Source of the DNA: Gloeocapsopsis sp. IPPAS B-1203
Lineage (GTDB): Bacteria; Cyanobacteriota; Cyanobacteriia; Cyanobacteriales; Chroococcidiopsidaceae
NCBI RefSeq assembly: GCF_002749975.1
Contig: NZ_PEIG01000012.1
Coordinates: forward strand, 1 to 64,000
Direction of reading: 5' to 3'
Length of the DNA stretch: 64,000 bases
Positions 1 to 9,338 of this stretch are shown here, piece by piece (within the stretch, counting starts at the first letter, position 1; every line of letters starts with the position of its first letter). The translations under genes were made by a program, and so were the position numbers. The notes under the pieces are model-generated. The model was not told the DNA's origin, searched no databases, and saw only the letters and a list, made by a program, of their open reading frames with translations.

Positions 1-1
1 C

Positions 2-46
2 AAACGCTTTACAGAAATCATCTACATGGCAGAACAAAGATTCTAA
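2..46 (+). CDS. possible 3' end of an upstream gene (partial)
   Basis: An open frame runs in from the left edge of the window and stops with TAA at 44-46. The 14 visible codons read KRFTEIIYMAEQRF. This is too short to identify. It may be the tail of a gene lying mostly outside the window, or chance. Nothing else supports it. Confidence 0.2.
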   Translation, partial: KRFTEIIYMAEQRF

Positions 47-103
47 ACTAAACATAGGACAGGTGCTGAATTTAACGTTATTTTCAGCTTACTACCTGTC
101 CCT

Positions 104-367
104 TTTCTTATCCCGAACTCAGGTTAACATAGTAAATTAAACGATAGCTACACTTTTACCTTTTTGAGTGTCTCTGTTTCGGACTCTCAATTTGAAGACT
201 GCATAACCAACCCCAGGAATTTAATCTCCTAGTAATTCTCCTTGCTCAAGTTGTTCAATGACAGGTTGGATATCACTGCGAATACTACGGTATTTCTTAA
301 TAAGAGTGCGTAGATTTCGATTGAATGTGGGCGAGGCTTCAACTTGAATCAAAGGCTGCTCACACAT
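104..367 (-). pseudogene. decayed RelE/ParE-family toxin
   Basis: An ATG at 367 overlaps the last 8 nt of the antitoxin gene, the usual antitoxin-toxin coupling. The frame begins MCEQPLIQVEASPTFNRNLR, like cyanobacterial RelE/ParE toxins of about 105-110 aa. It is stopped by TAA at 221-223, where relatives usually have Gln in GDQIPG. Beyond the stop the same frame resumes as IPGVGYAVFKLRVRNRDTQK. A 1-nt-class frameshift near 140 is then needed to recover YRLIYYVN, and another stop follows soon after. Two independent lesions and a missing C-terminus make this a dead toxin. The reconstruction rests on recalled family patterns, not on an alignment. Confidence 0.75.
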
Positions 368-599
368 TTTCCATCCCTTCCCAAAGTTGGGCAACAGGAA
401 TAGTTTGTCCTGTCATCGCTTCGTGCCAAGCTTGTTGAAAGTCTTGTAATTCTGCTTTAGATTGCTCCTCCTCAATTTCTGATGGTTCTGGAATCAGGAC
501 AATTACTTCTACGCGACTATTTCTATCACTCATTAGGGGATGATCTAAAGTCAGTTGTCCTTGTTCATCAATAGTTGCCATAATTTTGAGTGCTTTCAT
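360..599 (-). CDS. antitoxin of a RelE/ParE-type module
   Basis: This 79-aa protein starts MKALKIMATIDEQGQLTL. The N-terminal half looks like a short beta-rich DNA-binding domain and the C-terminal half is acidic and helical, as expected for a toxin-neutralising tail. The start at 599 is chosen because AAAGGAG lies 6 nt upstream; a longer start at 626 has no such site. The stop codon overlaps the start of the broken toxin gene. The frame is intact while its partner is dead, so it may persist as an anti-addiction gene or be on its way out. The exact antitoxin family is not certain. Confidence 0.7.
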   Translation of the reverse strand: MKALKIMATIDEQGQLTLDHPLMSDRNSRVEVIVLIPEPSEIEEEQSKAELQDFQQAWHEAMTGQTIPVAQLWEGMENV

Positions 600-684
600 T
601 TTTGCTCCTTTATTGAAAATTAACAATTATCTCTTGACAGCTTTGAAAAACTGTTTGCAAATCAAATAGCAACGCTATAGACAG

Positions 685-1029
685 CTATTTAGTCTTCAAT
701 CTAATTGTTCTAACTTTAGATTTAGTCTGGAGCCTTTGTATATCTCTAACAACTAGAAATGCCATTAAGTATAAAAGCAAAATTTGTTGAAATACAAGCA
801 TAGGATCTAGTCTCCATCCTTGAAAAATTAAAATTCCTCCTGAAAGTAATAAAATAACAGGAGCTACAAAAAACTGAGTTAAGCGAAAAGCAATTTCTAT
901 TGCGGTGGTTTGCGAGTTACGGATAACAGTAATAAGTTGAGCTATTAATATGGGAACATAAAGAAAACCGAACAGAATATATGCAATTCCTATAACTGCT
1001 GCTAGCGGAATAGAACTCAACGTAACCAT
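685..1029 (-). CDS. Ycf66-like membrane protein
   Basis: This 114-aa protein has about three hydrophobic segments (residues about 8-35, 50-68 and 78-95) and a basic tail. The motif LIFQGWRLDPMLVFQQILL closely resembles the core of Ycf66, a conserved membrane protein of cyanobacteria and some plastids with no settled function. The N-terminal region differs from typical Ycf66, so it may be a divergent paralogue. It lies 8 bp downstream of the FAD oxidase gene and may be co-transcribed with it. Confidence 0.55.
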   Translation of the reverse strand: MVTLSSIPLAAVIGIAYILFGFLYVPILIAQLITVIRNSQTTAIEIAFRLTQFFVAPVILLLSGGILIFQGWRLDPMLVFQQILLLYLMAFLVVRDIQRLQTKSKVRTIRLKTK

Positions 1030-1037
1030 AATCTGAC

Positions 1038-2393
1038 TTATTGAGTCATCAACGCCTTGATCTTACCAGGATTCATCAATCCATAAGGATCGACCATTTG
1101 TTTAAACTTTAGCTGTTCGGGGTCCATTTGTTTACGTCCGCCATCTTCAATGATGTATGTGTGCGGATTAGCAATAAACACGCCGTTAGCTTCGTGATAG
1201 CGCATAATCTCATTCAAACGTTCTTCTGTTGTATAGCGTACAAGTTGCAACGCTGCAGGAATGACTGCACCATTGACTCGAATAAATTCTAAATGCATCA
1301 TGACTTCATCTCCAAAATGATGAAACATATGCTCGACAATTTGCAATGATTTATCTGCGGGAAATAAACTTTGTAAGTAGGTCATCGATGAATCAACAGT
1401 ACGGGCGTGTAGAGTTGTGTGATTCCAAGTAAATTCCCCTAAATTTATACTTTTACCAACATCCTGCGCAGACTTTTGATAAGTTAGCTTCCCGTTATAC
1501 TCTTGAATCAATCCTGGCAGTAATTCCAAACAAGATTCTGCCACTATTAGAAAAGCTGCATGAGTTTTATCAGGAATGTATTGACGCAATGCTGTAAAGT
1601 AACTGGGAATTGGCGATGCAAAAACTGTAATTAATTTCTTAACCATACCATCCGCATTGCCTAATGCTTGCCCAAAACGGGCGGCTGTCATGAAATCATC
1701 AAACGTGACAATCATTTCAACCCAAGGATAAGCAGGTGCAAGCGGGATTTCTAATTCAGTGATAATACCATTCACGCCCCAAGCATGATTGACCTTTTGC
1801 ACATCATCACCTCGCAACTCGATCGCACGAGGTTCGTCTTCTATTGTCACAACTTTCAATGCCAAAAGATTACCGCGATCGCGCAATTGTCCATAAGTAA
1901 TCGAACCAATACCCCCACTACCACCTGCAATAAATCCCCCAATGGTTGCAGTACGATATGTTGAAGGAGCCATGCGAATTTCCCAACCACTTTCCCGCGC
2001 CTTTTTATCCAACGCCGCCAACTTCACCCCAGCTTCTAAGCGTGCTATACCAGCCTCAATCCACGGAATTCTTTGCATCCGCGACATATCCAAAATGACA
2101 CCACCATGTAATGGTACGCATTGCCCATAATTTCCCGTTCCTGCACCTCTCACCGTTACTGGTACGCGATACTTTGCACACACCGCCGCTACTCGCAGAA
2201 CTTCCGCCTCCGTAGCAGGGCGCACCACAATATCTCCAACCTTCCCTGCCAGCTGACGGTGCAAAATCGGGCTAAAAGTATAATAATCCTGCGATAACTT
2301 CGCCACCTGTGCTGCATCTACAATCACCTCAATCTCCGCCAACGCAGCAATAAAAACCTCCCAATCAACTGATTTAATCGCTGTCCCCGTCAT
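1038..2393 (-). CDS. FAD-linked oxidase (GlcD/PCMH-type)
   Basis: A flavoprotein of about 451 aa. The N-terminal half carries the PCMH/FAD_binding_4 pattern: VTVRGAGTGNYGQ, a loop of the pyrophosphate-binding type, and the glycine-rich IGGFIAGGSGGIGS that binds FAD. The C-terminus ends DPYGLMNPGKIKAL, the usual closing motif of the glycolate oxidase/D-lactate dehydrogenase family. ATG at 2393 is preferred over the TTG at 2399. The gene follows ABC transporter genes by only 36 bp, so the enzyme may oxidise the imported compound. The substrate cannot be read from the sequence. Confidence 0.85.
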   Translation of the reverse strand: MTGTAIKSVDWEVFIAALAEIEVIVDAAQVAKLSQDYYTFSPILHRQLAGKVGDIVVRPATEAEVLRVAAVCAKYRVPVTVRGAGTGNYGQCVPLHGGVILDMSRMQRIPWIEAGIARLEAGVKLAALDKKARESGWEIRMAPSTYRTATIGGFIAGGSGGIGSITYGQLRDRGNLLALKVVTIEDEPRAIELRGDDVQKVNHAWGVNGIITELEIPLAPAYPWVEMIVTFDDFMTAARFGQALGNADGMVKKLITVFASPIPSYFTALRQYIPDKTHAAFLIVAESCLELLPGLIQEYNGKLTYQKSAQDVGKSINLGEFTWNHTTLHARTVDSSMTYLQSLFPADKSLQIVEHMFHHFGDEVMMHLEFIRVNGAVIPAALQLVRYTTEERLNEIMRYHEANGVFIANPHTYIIEDGGRKQMDPEQLKFKQMVDPYGLMNPGKIKALMTQ

Positions 2394-2429
2394 CCTCAAT
2401 TACCTCTTTATGTTCTAGTAGTTCGTCTC

Positions 2430-3266
2430 CTAATTTTCATGCTTCACTGCACTTTCATGCCATTTTCCCAATACCCAATCTGACAACACCGTTAGCCCCA
2501 CAAAAATCGCCACCCCTAACCCCGTCGTCAACAACAACGCTGCAAACATCCGTGGAATTTGCAAGTTGTAACTCGATATCAAAATGCGATATGCAATCCC
2601 CGATCGCGCCCCACCTGTTCCCGCAACAAACTCCGCCACAACCGCACCAATCAGCGCCAAACCACCACTAATTCGCAATCCACCTAAAAAATATGGCATA
2701 GCACTCGGCAAACGTAAATGCACTAGAGTTTGCCACTTTGAAGCTTTATACAGTTGAAATAAATTTACTAAATTGCGATCGACACTATTCAACCCCAGTG
2801 TTGTATTAGCAACAATCGGGAAAAACGCCACAATCCAAGCACAGACAACCAACGCTGCAAATGTGTTGTTTTTTAACCAAATAATAATTAAAGGTGCGAT
2901 CGCAACTATTGGAGTTGTTTGCAAAATCACCGCGTAGGGAAATAAGCTTTTTTCAATCCACTTACTCTGCGTAAACAAAATTGAAATCAGCAATCCTGAA
3001 ACTGCTGCTGCAACAAAAGCAACGACAGTAATTTGTAAGGTAACTAACAACGAAGCAAATAGTTCATTCCAATCTGTGATTAATGTTTGCAATACTAATA
3101 GAGGACCAGGAAGCAAATACGGTGGTAAGTTGGTCATGCGTACAAACACTTCCCACGCCACTAAGACTAGAATTCCTACAACGATTGGTGCAATAACGTC
3201 AACAGATACACACTGAGTAGCGTCATTAGTTACTTGACTAGATTTGCGACGACGGAGAATAGTCAT
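2430..3266 (-). CDS. ABC transporter permease (SsuC/TauC/NrtB-like)
   Basis: A 278-aa inner-membrane permease with about six helices of the BPD_transp_1 type found in nitrate, sulfonate, taurine and HMP importers. The EAA-like loop is visible in the region KASKWQTLVHLRLPSAMPYFLGGLRI, which docks on the ATPase. It lies 6 bp downstream of the ATPase gene and upstream of the FAD oxidase, in one transcription direction. Together with the lipoprotein it should form a complete importer of unknown specificity. Confidence 0.88.
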   Translation of the reverse strand: MTILRRRKSSQVTNDATQCVSVDVIAPIVVGILVLVAWEVFVRMTNLPPYLLPGPLLVLQTLITDWNELFASLLVTLQITVVAFVAAAVSGLLISILFTQSKWIEKSLFPYAVILQTTPIVAIAPLIIIWLKNNTFAALVVCAWIVAFFPIVANTTLGLNSVDRNLVNLFQLYKASKWQTLVHLRLPSAMPYFLGGLRISGGLALIGAVVAEFVAGTGGARSGIAYRILISSYNLQIPRMFAALLLTTGLGVAIFVGLTVLSDWVLGKWHESAVKHEN

Positions 3267-3272
3267 TGCATA

Positions 3273-4058
3273 CTATATAGGTTGCGCGATCGCCGTGCGA
3301 TCGTTAGGTAATAGTTGTTCGTTCATTGTTTCCATCAAACATTGCGAGACTTCACGACAGTATTGGTTGTAAACCAAAGAGGTGCGAAATTCTTCACTAC
3401 GGGGATACGGTGCATCAATTGCAATATCTGCAACTACACGCCCTGGACGTGCTGCCATAACAATGACACGATTGGATAAATAAACTGCTTCATAAATATT
3501 ATGCGTGACAAAAACTACTGTCCAACGGTGCTGATTCCACAGATCGAGGACATCGCGATTTAGTTTGCTACGGGTAATTTCATCTAACGCCCCAAAGGGT
3601 TCGTCCATCAGTAGTATATTTGGTTTTGTCACTAAAGCACGAGCAATCGATACTCGCATTTTCATTCCACCAGATAACTCGCGAGGATAGCTGCGTTCAA
3701 AGCCACTCAAACCTACACGTTGAATCGCTTGTTGTACTAAGACGTCTGCATACTTTTTAGATGTTCCAGCTAATTTTAGTGGCAAATGCACATTGTCTTG
3801 AACAGTTGCCCAAGGCATTAATGCGGGTTCTTGAAAAACAAAAGCCAGTTTGCGATCGCAGACCCCCCAATCAATACTGCCAGAATTCATTTGTCCTAAT
3901 CCGGCAATAATCCGCAATACTGTACTTTTACCACAACCGGAAGGACCGACTAAACTCACAAATTCTGCATCCTGAATTGCCAAGTTCATGTTGTGCAAAG
4001 CCACAGTACCGTTACTGTAGACCTTACTGACATGATTCAGCTCAATTGCGGGAATCAT
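3273..4058 (-). CDS. ABC transporter ATPase (SsuB/TauB/NrtD-like)
   Basis: A 261-aa cytoplasmic ATPase. Walker A is GPSGCGKST near residues 38-46, the ABC signature is LSGGMKMR, Walker B is ILLMDEPFGALDE, and the switch histidine is in VFVTHN. The phrase EPFGALDEITRSKLN is typical of the nitrate/sulfonate/taurine subfamily. It sits between the solute-binding protein gene (137 bp gap) and the permease gene. Confidence 0.92.
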   Translation of the reverse strand: MIPAIELNHVSKVYSNGTVALHNMNLAIQDAEFVSLVGPSGCGKSTVLRIIAGLGQMNSGSIDWGVCDRKLAFVFQEPALMPWATVQDNVHLPLKLAGTSKKYADVLVQQAIQRVGLSGFERSYPRELSGGMKMRVSIARALVTKPNILLMDEPFGALDEITRSKLNRDVLDLWNQHRWTVVFVTHNIYEAVYLSNRVIVMAARPGRVVADIAIDAPYPRSEEFRTSLVYNQYCREVSQCLMETMNEQLLPNDRTAIAQPI

Positions 4059-4195
4059 TTGCTATAGACTGATGAATAATTACCAAAGATATTCTATCTA
4101 GCGTAACTCTACCGTAAGCAAAAATACAAAATCATCTTTAGTTAAATAACCCGATTATCGTTGCTAACGGAATTTTCTTAAACTCCCTCACTCCT

Positions 4196-5248
4196 CTAAC
4201 TGCGATACGCCTGCGCGCCTTTATTGACAAATTGTAAGGTAAATGCTTGTTTGTAATCTGTATTAGGTTTAAAAATTCCTGCTTGTGTCATAATCTCAAA
4301 AAAAGATTGCCATCGTTCCTCGGTCATGGCACCAATTCCGAGTTGTTCAACTTCACCTGAAGCAATAATGCCGTATTCTTGGAGTTTTTCAAGTCCATAA
4401 GCAATTTGTTCATCTGTCATTTCTGGGTTTGCTTGTTTAATCAATTCATTTCCAGGTGCTGGATTTTCTAAATAGCTATACCAACCTTTAATTGATGCAT
4501 CAACAAATCGCTGGACTAAATCTGGATTATTTTCTACTAATTCACGCTTAGTTTCAATTGTTGTTGAATAAGGTATGTAACCATAATCTGCTAATAAAAA
4601 TATCACAGGTGTAAATCCACCCTGTCTTTCTATCGCAAAAGGTTCAGATGTAATATATCCTTGTTGTGCTGATTGTTTATCTGCAAGAAATGGACCAGGA
4701 TTAAAGTTGTAAGGGCGCTTTTGATCGTCTGTAAAACCAAATTTTGCTGCTAATAAAGGCCAGTATGTCACATTAGCAGAAGAAGATATATAAATTGGTC
4801 TACCTCTAAGATCTTCTATTGATTCGACGCCTGTGTTAGGATGAGCGATCAAACACTGGGGATCTTTTTGAAAAATTGCCGCTACAGTAATTTTAGGTAT
4901 TCCTTCAGCAACGGCATTAACTGCATCGACGCCGTACCCCATAAAAAAATCTACCGCATTTCCCATTAATAACTGAGTACCAGTCGGTACTTGCGGTCCA
5001 CCCATTTGAATTGTGACATCTAAGCCGTGTTCTTTGTAGATGCCTGTAGCGATCGCTTGATAAAATCCTCCATGTTCTGCTTGGGCTACCCAGTTCGTTC
5101 CAAAAGTGACTTGATCGAGATTACTTGTTGATTGAGAATTTGCTGGTGGCTGATTGTTCGTACAAGCTGCAACTACACTACTACCGATAAACAATGAACC
5201 ATATTGAATAAATCTACGACGATTTACACTATGAACAGCATGATTCAT
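4196..5248 (-). CDS. NMT1/THI5-like ABC solute-binding lipoprotein
   Basis: A 350-aa periplasmic binding protein. The N-terminus combines twin arginines (NRRRFIQYG) with a lipobox-like VAAC at about residues 26-29, so export by Tat or Sec and lipid anchoring are both possible. The mature part (QVTFGTNWVAQAEHGGFYQA, then GIYKEHGLDV) matches the NMT1/THI5-like superfamily used for pyrimidine, HMP, sulfonate or aromatic ligands. No TPP riboswitch signature (such as CTGAGA) was noticed upstream, which argues weakly against a dedicated thiamine role. It is 18 bp downstream of the TPR gene. Confidence 0.85.
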   Translation of the reverse strand: MNHAVHSVNRRRFIQYGSLFIGSSVVAACTNNQPPANSQSTSNLDQVTFGTNWVAQAEHGGFYQAIATGIYKEHGLDVTIQMGGPQVPTGTQLLMGNAVDFFMGYGVDAVNAVAEGIPKITVAAIFQKDPQCLIAHPNTGVESIEDLRGRPIYISSSANVTYWPLLAAKFGFTDDQKRPYNFNPGPFLADKQSAQQGYITSEPFAIERQGGFTPVIFLLADYGYIPYSTTIETKRELVENNPDLVQRFVDASIKGWYSYLENPAPGNELIKQANPEMTDEQIAYGLEKLQEYGIIASGEVEQLGIGAMTEERWQSFFEIMTQAGIFKPNTDYKQAFTLQFVNKGAQAYRS

Positions 5249-5266
5249 TAATAAATTATCTCCTTT

Positions 5267-5740
5267 TTAGCTTAACTGTGCAGTACATTCTAGAATTAAC
5301 CTTTGATTTTCTACTGCGTACGGCTGAATTTCTAAAGCACGACGCAAAGCTTGAATAGCAGCACTATAATTTCCTAAAGCGACATAACATAAGCCCATAC
5401 CATGAAGCGCACCAAAATGAATCGGACTAAGCTTAACGACCATTTCACAATCTGCTAACGCTCTTTGGTATTGACCATTCATGTAATACAAAACAGCACG
5501 TCGGTTCCACGCTTCAGCAAAATCAGGTTGAGCTTCAATCACTTCTGTTAATAGCGCTTCGGCTTGTTCTGTTTTACCTGCTTCAACTAACGCTTGACTT
5601 TGCTGTAATAACTGCAGTCCATAAACGCCCTTTTGCCCAAACCAATGCTTCCATAACTCTTGAGTTGCCCAATTTCGTATCTTCTCATCAGGACTTTTCA
5701 AAGCTTCCAGCAGTGGATTAATAATAGATGCTTCATTCAT
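5267..5740 (-). CDS. TPR-repeat protein
   Basis: A 157-aa protein with about three tetratricopeptide repeats from residue 45 on, for example AEAWNRRAVLYYMNGQYQRA and GALHGMGLCYVALGNYSAA with the canonical W/G/Y/A spacing. TPRs act as protein-binding scaffolds. It is the first gene of the minus-strand transport operon, so it may assist the transporter or oxidase, but no specific partner can be read from it. Confidence 0.75.
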   Translation of the reverse strand: MNEASIINPLLEALKSPDEKIRNWATQELWKHWFGQKGVYGLQLLQQSQALVEAGKTEQAEALLTEVIEAQPDFAEAWNRRAVLYYMNGQYQRALADCEMVVKLSPIHFGALHGMGLCYVALGNYSAAIQALRRALEIQPYAVENQRLILECTAQLS

Positions 5741-6044
5741 GATTCCCGATCTAAGTTATTGAGTTGTCTAAGTATGCTACGCTACTGTATTCTGTAGCTG
5801 TATTAGCAACCACAGTTATCTTAAAACCAAGTTGATTTATTTCTTATTACTGTTGCAATAAATCTTAAAAAAATAATTCAATTTTGCCTATGATTTTATA
5901 ACTAACCATATAAAACTTAAGCAAATAACTATAATTTTGTTGTATTTCAATATACCATTTTTTAGGCAAAGGATAACTTAACGTAGGTATTCTCTGCAAC
6001 TTCTATATTGAGTTAAGTTTATTAATTTTTTCTAAAAAAATACA
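5741..6044. other. intergenic, AT-rich
   Basis: This stretch lies upstream of the TPR/ABC operon and downstream of a small membrane protein gene. It is strongly AT-rich and should hold the operon promoter, but no clear -35/-10 pair or riboswitch was recognised. No convincing ORF was seen. Confidence 0.5.
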
Positions 6045-6218
6045 TTAACTTCTTTTACTAGACTCACCAAAAATAAGCGTTCTTAACATAGTCCAGATAA
6101 TGCCCACAAAAGCTGAAACTAAAAGAAAAATCATTAACAAAGCCAAGGCAGAAAATGGCGAAAATATAGTGATAAGCAGCAAAGCCAAGACAAGAATAGC
6201 TACTAATATATTATTCAT
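6045..6218 (-). CDS. small two-helix membrane protein
   Basis: A 57-aa very hydrophobic peptide starting MNNILVAILVLALLL, with two probable membrane segments (residues about 3-22 and 25-46) and a charged tail GESSKRS. ATG at 6218 is preferred to the TTG at 6248, although neither has a strong ribosome-binding site. I do not recognise a family. It has its own AT-rich flanks and is probably a stand-alone gene. Confidence 0.45.
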   Translation of the reverse strand: MNNILVAILVLALLLITIFSPFSALALLMIFLLVSAFVGIIWTMLRTLIFGESSKRS

Positions 6219-6301
6219 ATCATATAGAATTGCGCGATCGCGTGACAACTAATTATCAGGTTAATAGCCATTATTGTTTTTGACGTCTAGCCGCAGCAAT
6301 A

Positions 6302-7975
6302 TTAGCGAAGAAATTGCTCTAGCTCATTACTTGACGATCGCACTAAACTCAATGGTAATGAAGTTTCACTCACTGCTTGAGTATATGCCGAACTGAGGTA
6401 AGGGCGATATTGCGGTGAATTATTAATGTATGTCTGAAAAAATGGTACGCTCAAAGCACTTATATACGAGCGTGCAACTTCTGGAGTAGGACCAATAACT
6501 TGTGGTGGTACGGCTATAGGTTCAGAACCAGGCGCAGCTTCACCAATTGTCGAGAAGTGCGTAGCACCTACAATCACAGCTAGATACTTATCTGGAGTCG
6601 TCAGCCAACTAAATGGACGAATTTGTTCAGCTAACGTAGGAGCAATAGTATCAGCACTACCGCTGACAATCATCACCGGTACAGCGATTTGCCTAATACT
6701 AGCTTCGCCAAAAACACTACTAGTAATTGGGTTAACTGCGATCGCTGCTTTTATGCGTGGATCGCGTAAGGCATAGTCAGTCACTGGCAACTCCAACGCG
6801 CGACATTGCAGTAACAATGAGACATTCCACAAAGTAGAATCTTGCAATCTATTACAGTCTTGTTGCAGTTGTTCAAAGTTTAATTGTGCACCTGCGAGGG
6901 CTAATGCGGTATAACCGCCAAAAGATTGACCAATAACTCCCACTTGCTGAACATTAATGTTTCTAAAACGAGTGTCAGAAATGCGCAAACGTTCTAACTC
7001 ATTGAGTAGATACCTGACATCTAGTGGACGGTTGATAAATTCATTTGGTTGTGCTACTTCCGCAGCGACTCCTGATAAAAGCGATCGCAACTGTTCCGCA
7101 TTGCTTCCAGGATGTTCGGGAACTGCAACCGCAAAGCCGTAGGATGCTAGTTGAGTCGCTAAATAAATAAAACTTGTCCGATCCGATCCTAAGCCGTGAG
7201 AAATGACAATAACTGGTGCTGGTTTTTCTAAATTCAGCGGAAGATAGATATCTGCTAAAAATTGGCGATCGCGTCTCGGATCGAATAACGTCAGTGTTTG
7301 CTGATTCCAACTAAATGAACCTCGTTCGCGCAAATCAGGTACATCAAAATCAATTGGTGGTTGCGTAGTCGCAGCATTGACTGCATCCTGTTGCACAAGA
7401 GCGATCGCTTGCGCGGTTTGACTGACTAATCTATCTAATTGTTCTGCAATGCGTAAACTACGTGCTAAATCAATGCGAATACTGCGTGTCGGAAACTGAC
7501 GTAATACATTAAGTGGAGTTAAACCATCCGGAGTTGCTGCGGCTAAAATCAATGCAGAGCGAATTGCATAAAACCCAGGCTGACGTGCTTCGGTTTGAAT
7601 AATTCGTCCCAAGCGTTCTAATAAAATAATTCCCTGCGGTGTGTAGAGAAACTGTGCAACTGCTACCGGAGTTAAATCAATTTGCGTCAGCAGTACTCGT
7701 CGTAATTGTTCTAACTGTTGTGGACTGATGTATTGAGCATAAACTGCCAGTTCTTCATCCAGAATACCTTCTCGCGCATACTTTTCTAGCGCCGCTACCG
7801 AAATCGAGCGCTCAACAACTGAATAAGATGCATAAATTCGTTCCGCTGTCAAGGCTTGACGCATTATTCCTATAGTAGGGATAAAACAACACCCCAAGGA
7901 AGTTGCGACTAACCCAATTCGCCACGACAAGCGCTTGTACGCATATGAATTTTGTCTGCGAGGTTTAGAAATCAA
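6302..7975 (-). CDS. DUF1400-type alpha/beta hydrolase
   Basis: A 557-aa cyanobacterial hydrolase. After an N-terminal membrane anchor or signal (about residues 17-40) comes a helical region of DUF1400 type (residues about 45-200), then an alpha/beta hydrolase domain like dienelactone hydrolase or PAF-acetylhydrolase. The nucleophile elbow is GQSFGG, the oxyanion region is VIVISHGLGSDRTS, and SGSADTIAP and GATHFS probably supply Asp and His. It is likely exported and acts on an ester, possibly a lipid. The only start giving the full signal is TTG at 7975, with a weak Shine-Dalgarno. Confidence 0.85.
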   Translation of the reverse strand: MISKPRRQNSYAYKRLSWRIGLVATSLGCCFIPTIGIMRQALTAERIYASYSVVERSISVAALEKYAREGILDEELAVYAQYISPQQLEQLRRVLLTQIDLTPVAVAQFLYTPQGIILLERLGRIIQTEARQPGFYAIRSALILAAATPDGLTPLNVLRQFPTRSIRIDLARSLRIAEQLDRLVSQTAQAIALVQQDAVNAATTQPPIDFDVPDLRERGSFSWNQQTLTLFDPRRDRQFLADIYLPLNLEKPAPVIVISHGLGSDRTSFIYLATQLASYGFAVAVPEHPGSNAEQLRSLLSGVAAEVAQPNEFINRPLDVRYLLNELERLRISDTRFRNINVQQVGVIGQSFGGYTALALAGAQLNFEQLQQDCNRLQDSTLWNVSLLLQCRALELPVTDYALRDPRIKAAIAVNPITSSVFGEASIRQIAVPVMIVSGSADTIAPTLAEQIRPFSWLTTPDKYLAVIVGATHFSTIGEAAPGSEPIAVPPQVIGPTPEVARSYISALSVPFFQTYINNSPQYRPYLSSAYTQAVSETSLPLSLVRSSSNELEQFLR

Positions 7976-8050
7976 AGCTACTCATTCCAGAACATTTTTA
8001 GCTACCTATAAATAAGCTAACAACTTTGAATTTCGTCTTTATCTCAAAAC

Positions 8051-8968
8051 TCATAATTCATAACTCATAATTCCGCGAAGCGGTAATTTATCTAACCACT
8101 GAACGATCGCAGAATTAACTTGATCGGGGACTTCATCATGAGGACAATGTCCTGCGTTAGGAATAGGAACAACTTCAACAGGTTCGCCGCGATCGCGCAT
8201 CTGTTCGTACAATTTCGCCCCACTAATGGGTGTCCAAGGGTCGTCTGCGCCCCATACTACCAGCAAAGGATGTTTCACTTTCGGTAATAACTCGGCTGGA
8301 CTTGGACCTGGAGGTGCAGTGATAATTGACGCGAAAACTTGCTGTGCGCCAGGATCGCACGCTGGCTCATACAGCATATCTACTAATTCATCTGTAACAG
8401 CTTCAGGATTACGATAAACTTGCAATAACGTCCGCCGAATTTGTGATTTTTGGCGAATTCGGTTAAAAATAGTTCTTCCTGTAATTCGCGATCGCACAAG
8501 ACGATTAAACCCCGCCATGAAGATTCGTAAGGGTGGATTAAGTTCATTAGGACGATGACTCAAACCGCCTGCGCTGTTAATCAAAATTCCACCTGTGGCA
8601 ATTTCTGGATGATTTGCGACTACCATTAAACTCAGTAACGCTCCAATTGAGTTACCGATAAATATTGCTGGTTCTTGGATATGTTCTTCCCAAAAATCTT
8701 TCAGCAGGAGTTCCCATACATCCAAGGTATAGTTCAGCGGCGGTTTACTCGATCCACCAAAACCGAGTAAGTCTAAAGCGAACACTCGATAACCCGCATC
8801 GGCTAAGACAGGGATATTTTTCCGCCAATGTCCGATACAAGCACCAAATCCATGAACTAAGACTAAAGGACGTCCTTCTCCTTTGACTGTGTATTGAATG
8901 GTGTATCCTTGCCAATTCCAAACGTGCTTTTCAATACTGCTGGTGTATGGTATTTGCTGGGTAGTCAC
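8051..8968 (-). CDS. alpha/beta hydrolase
   Basis: A 305-aa cytoplasmic alpha/beta hydrolase. LVHGFGACIGHW is the oxyanion-hole motif, GNSIGA the nucleophile elbow, WGADDPWTP the acid region and NAGHCPHDE the catalytic His region, so the triad is complete. The pattern resembles the plant pheophytinase-like/slr1916 group in cyanobacteria, for which chlorophyll-derivative or ester hydrolysis has been proposed; that assignment is from memory. The start is GTG at 8968. It is 75 bp upstream of the DUF1400 hydrolase on the same strand. Confidence 0.8.
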   Translation of the reverse strand: MTTQQIPYTSSIEKHVWNWQGYTIQYTVKGEGRPLVLVHGFGACIGHWRKNIPVLADAGYRVFALDLLGFGGSSKPPLNYTLDVWELLLKDFWEEHIQEPAIFIGNSIGALLSLMVVANHPEIATGGILINSAGGLSHRPNELNPPLRIFMAGFNRLVRSRITGRTIFNRIRQKSQIRRTLLQVYRNPEAVTDELVDMLYEPACDPGAQQVFASIITAPPGPSPAELLPKVKHPLLVVWGADDPWTPISGAKLYEQMRDRGEPVEVVPIPNAGHCPHDEVPDQVNSAIVQWLDKLPLRGIMSYEL

Positions 8969-9338
8969 AGGTCTTTATTAAAATTTGTAAATCACTTTTT
9001 ATTACATAACATTTTTGTAGGGAAAAAGCACTCTGGCTAAGGAGTTGTCAATTTTGCAATTAATTTTAGTGTTTGGGGCGATCGCTTTACTGTATTATCT
9101 TTGTCCGACGGATACACTGTTCTCATCCTTGCTGATAACAATAGTGCAATCTTCTAATAATGTCATTCACCTTTCGAGTTCTTAAGCAGTGGTTTTAGTG
9201 CAGCATTCGCAAACTTAGCAAAAGTAGTTAGTGTGGTTTCTGAGATAGGTCAATCTCCAGGTAAGTATAGGCGATCGCATTGTTCAGACTATACTAAATA
9301 GGTTAAATTCAATATTAAGATGTGGCATCTCGCCTGTC
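8969..9338. other. intergenic with one possible small ORF
   Basis: This gap separates the hydrolase from the broken DUF29 gene. On the plus strand a 43-codon frame runs from TTG at 9054 to TAA at 9185, with AAGGAG 9 nt upstream. It would encode a hydrophobic peptide (LQLILVFGAIALLYYLCP). The start codon is weak and I know no family, so I do not call it a gene. Two HIP1-type sites are present. Confidence 0.35.

Noticed and set aside
5741-6044. TPP riboswitch ahead of the NMT1-type operon
   Set aside because: No characteristic conserved riboswitch segments were found on the minus strand.
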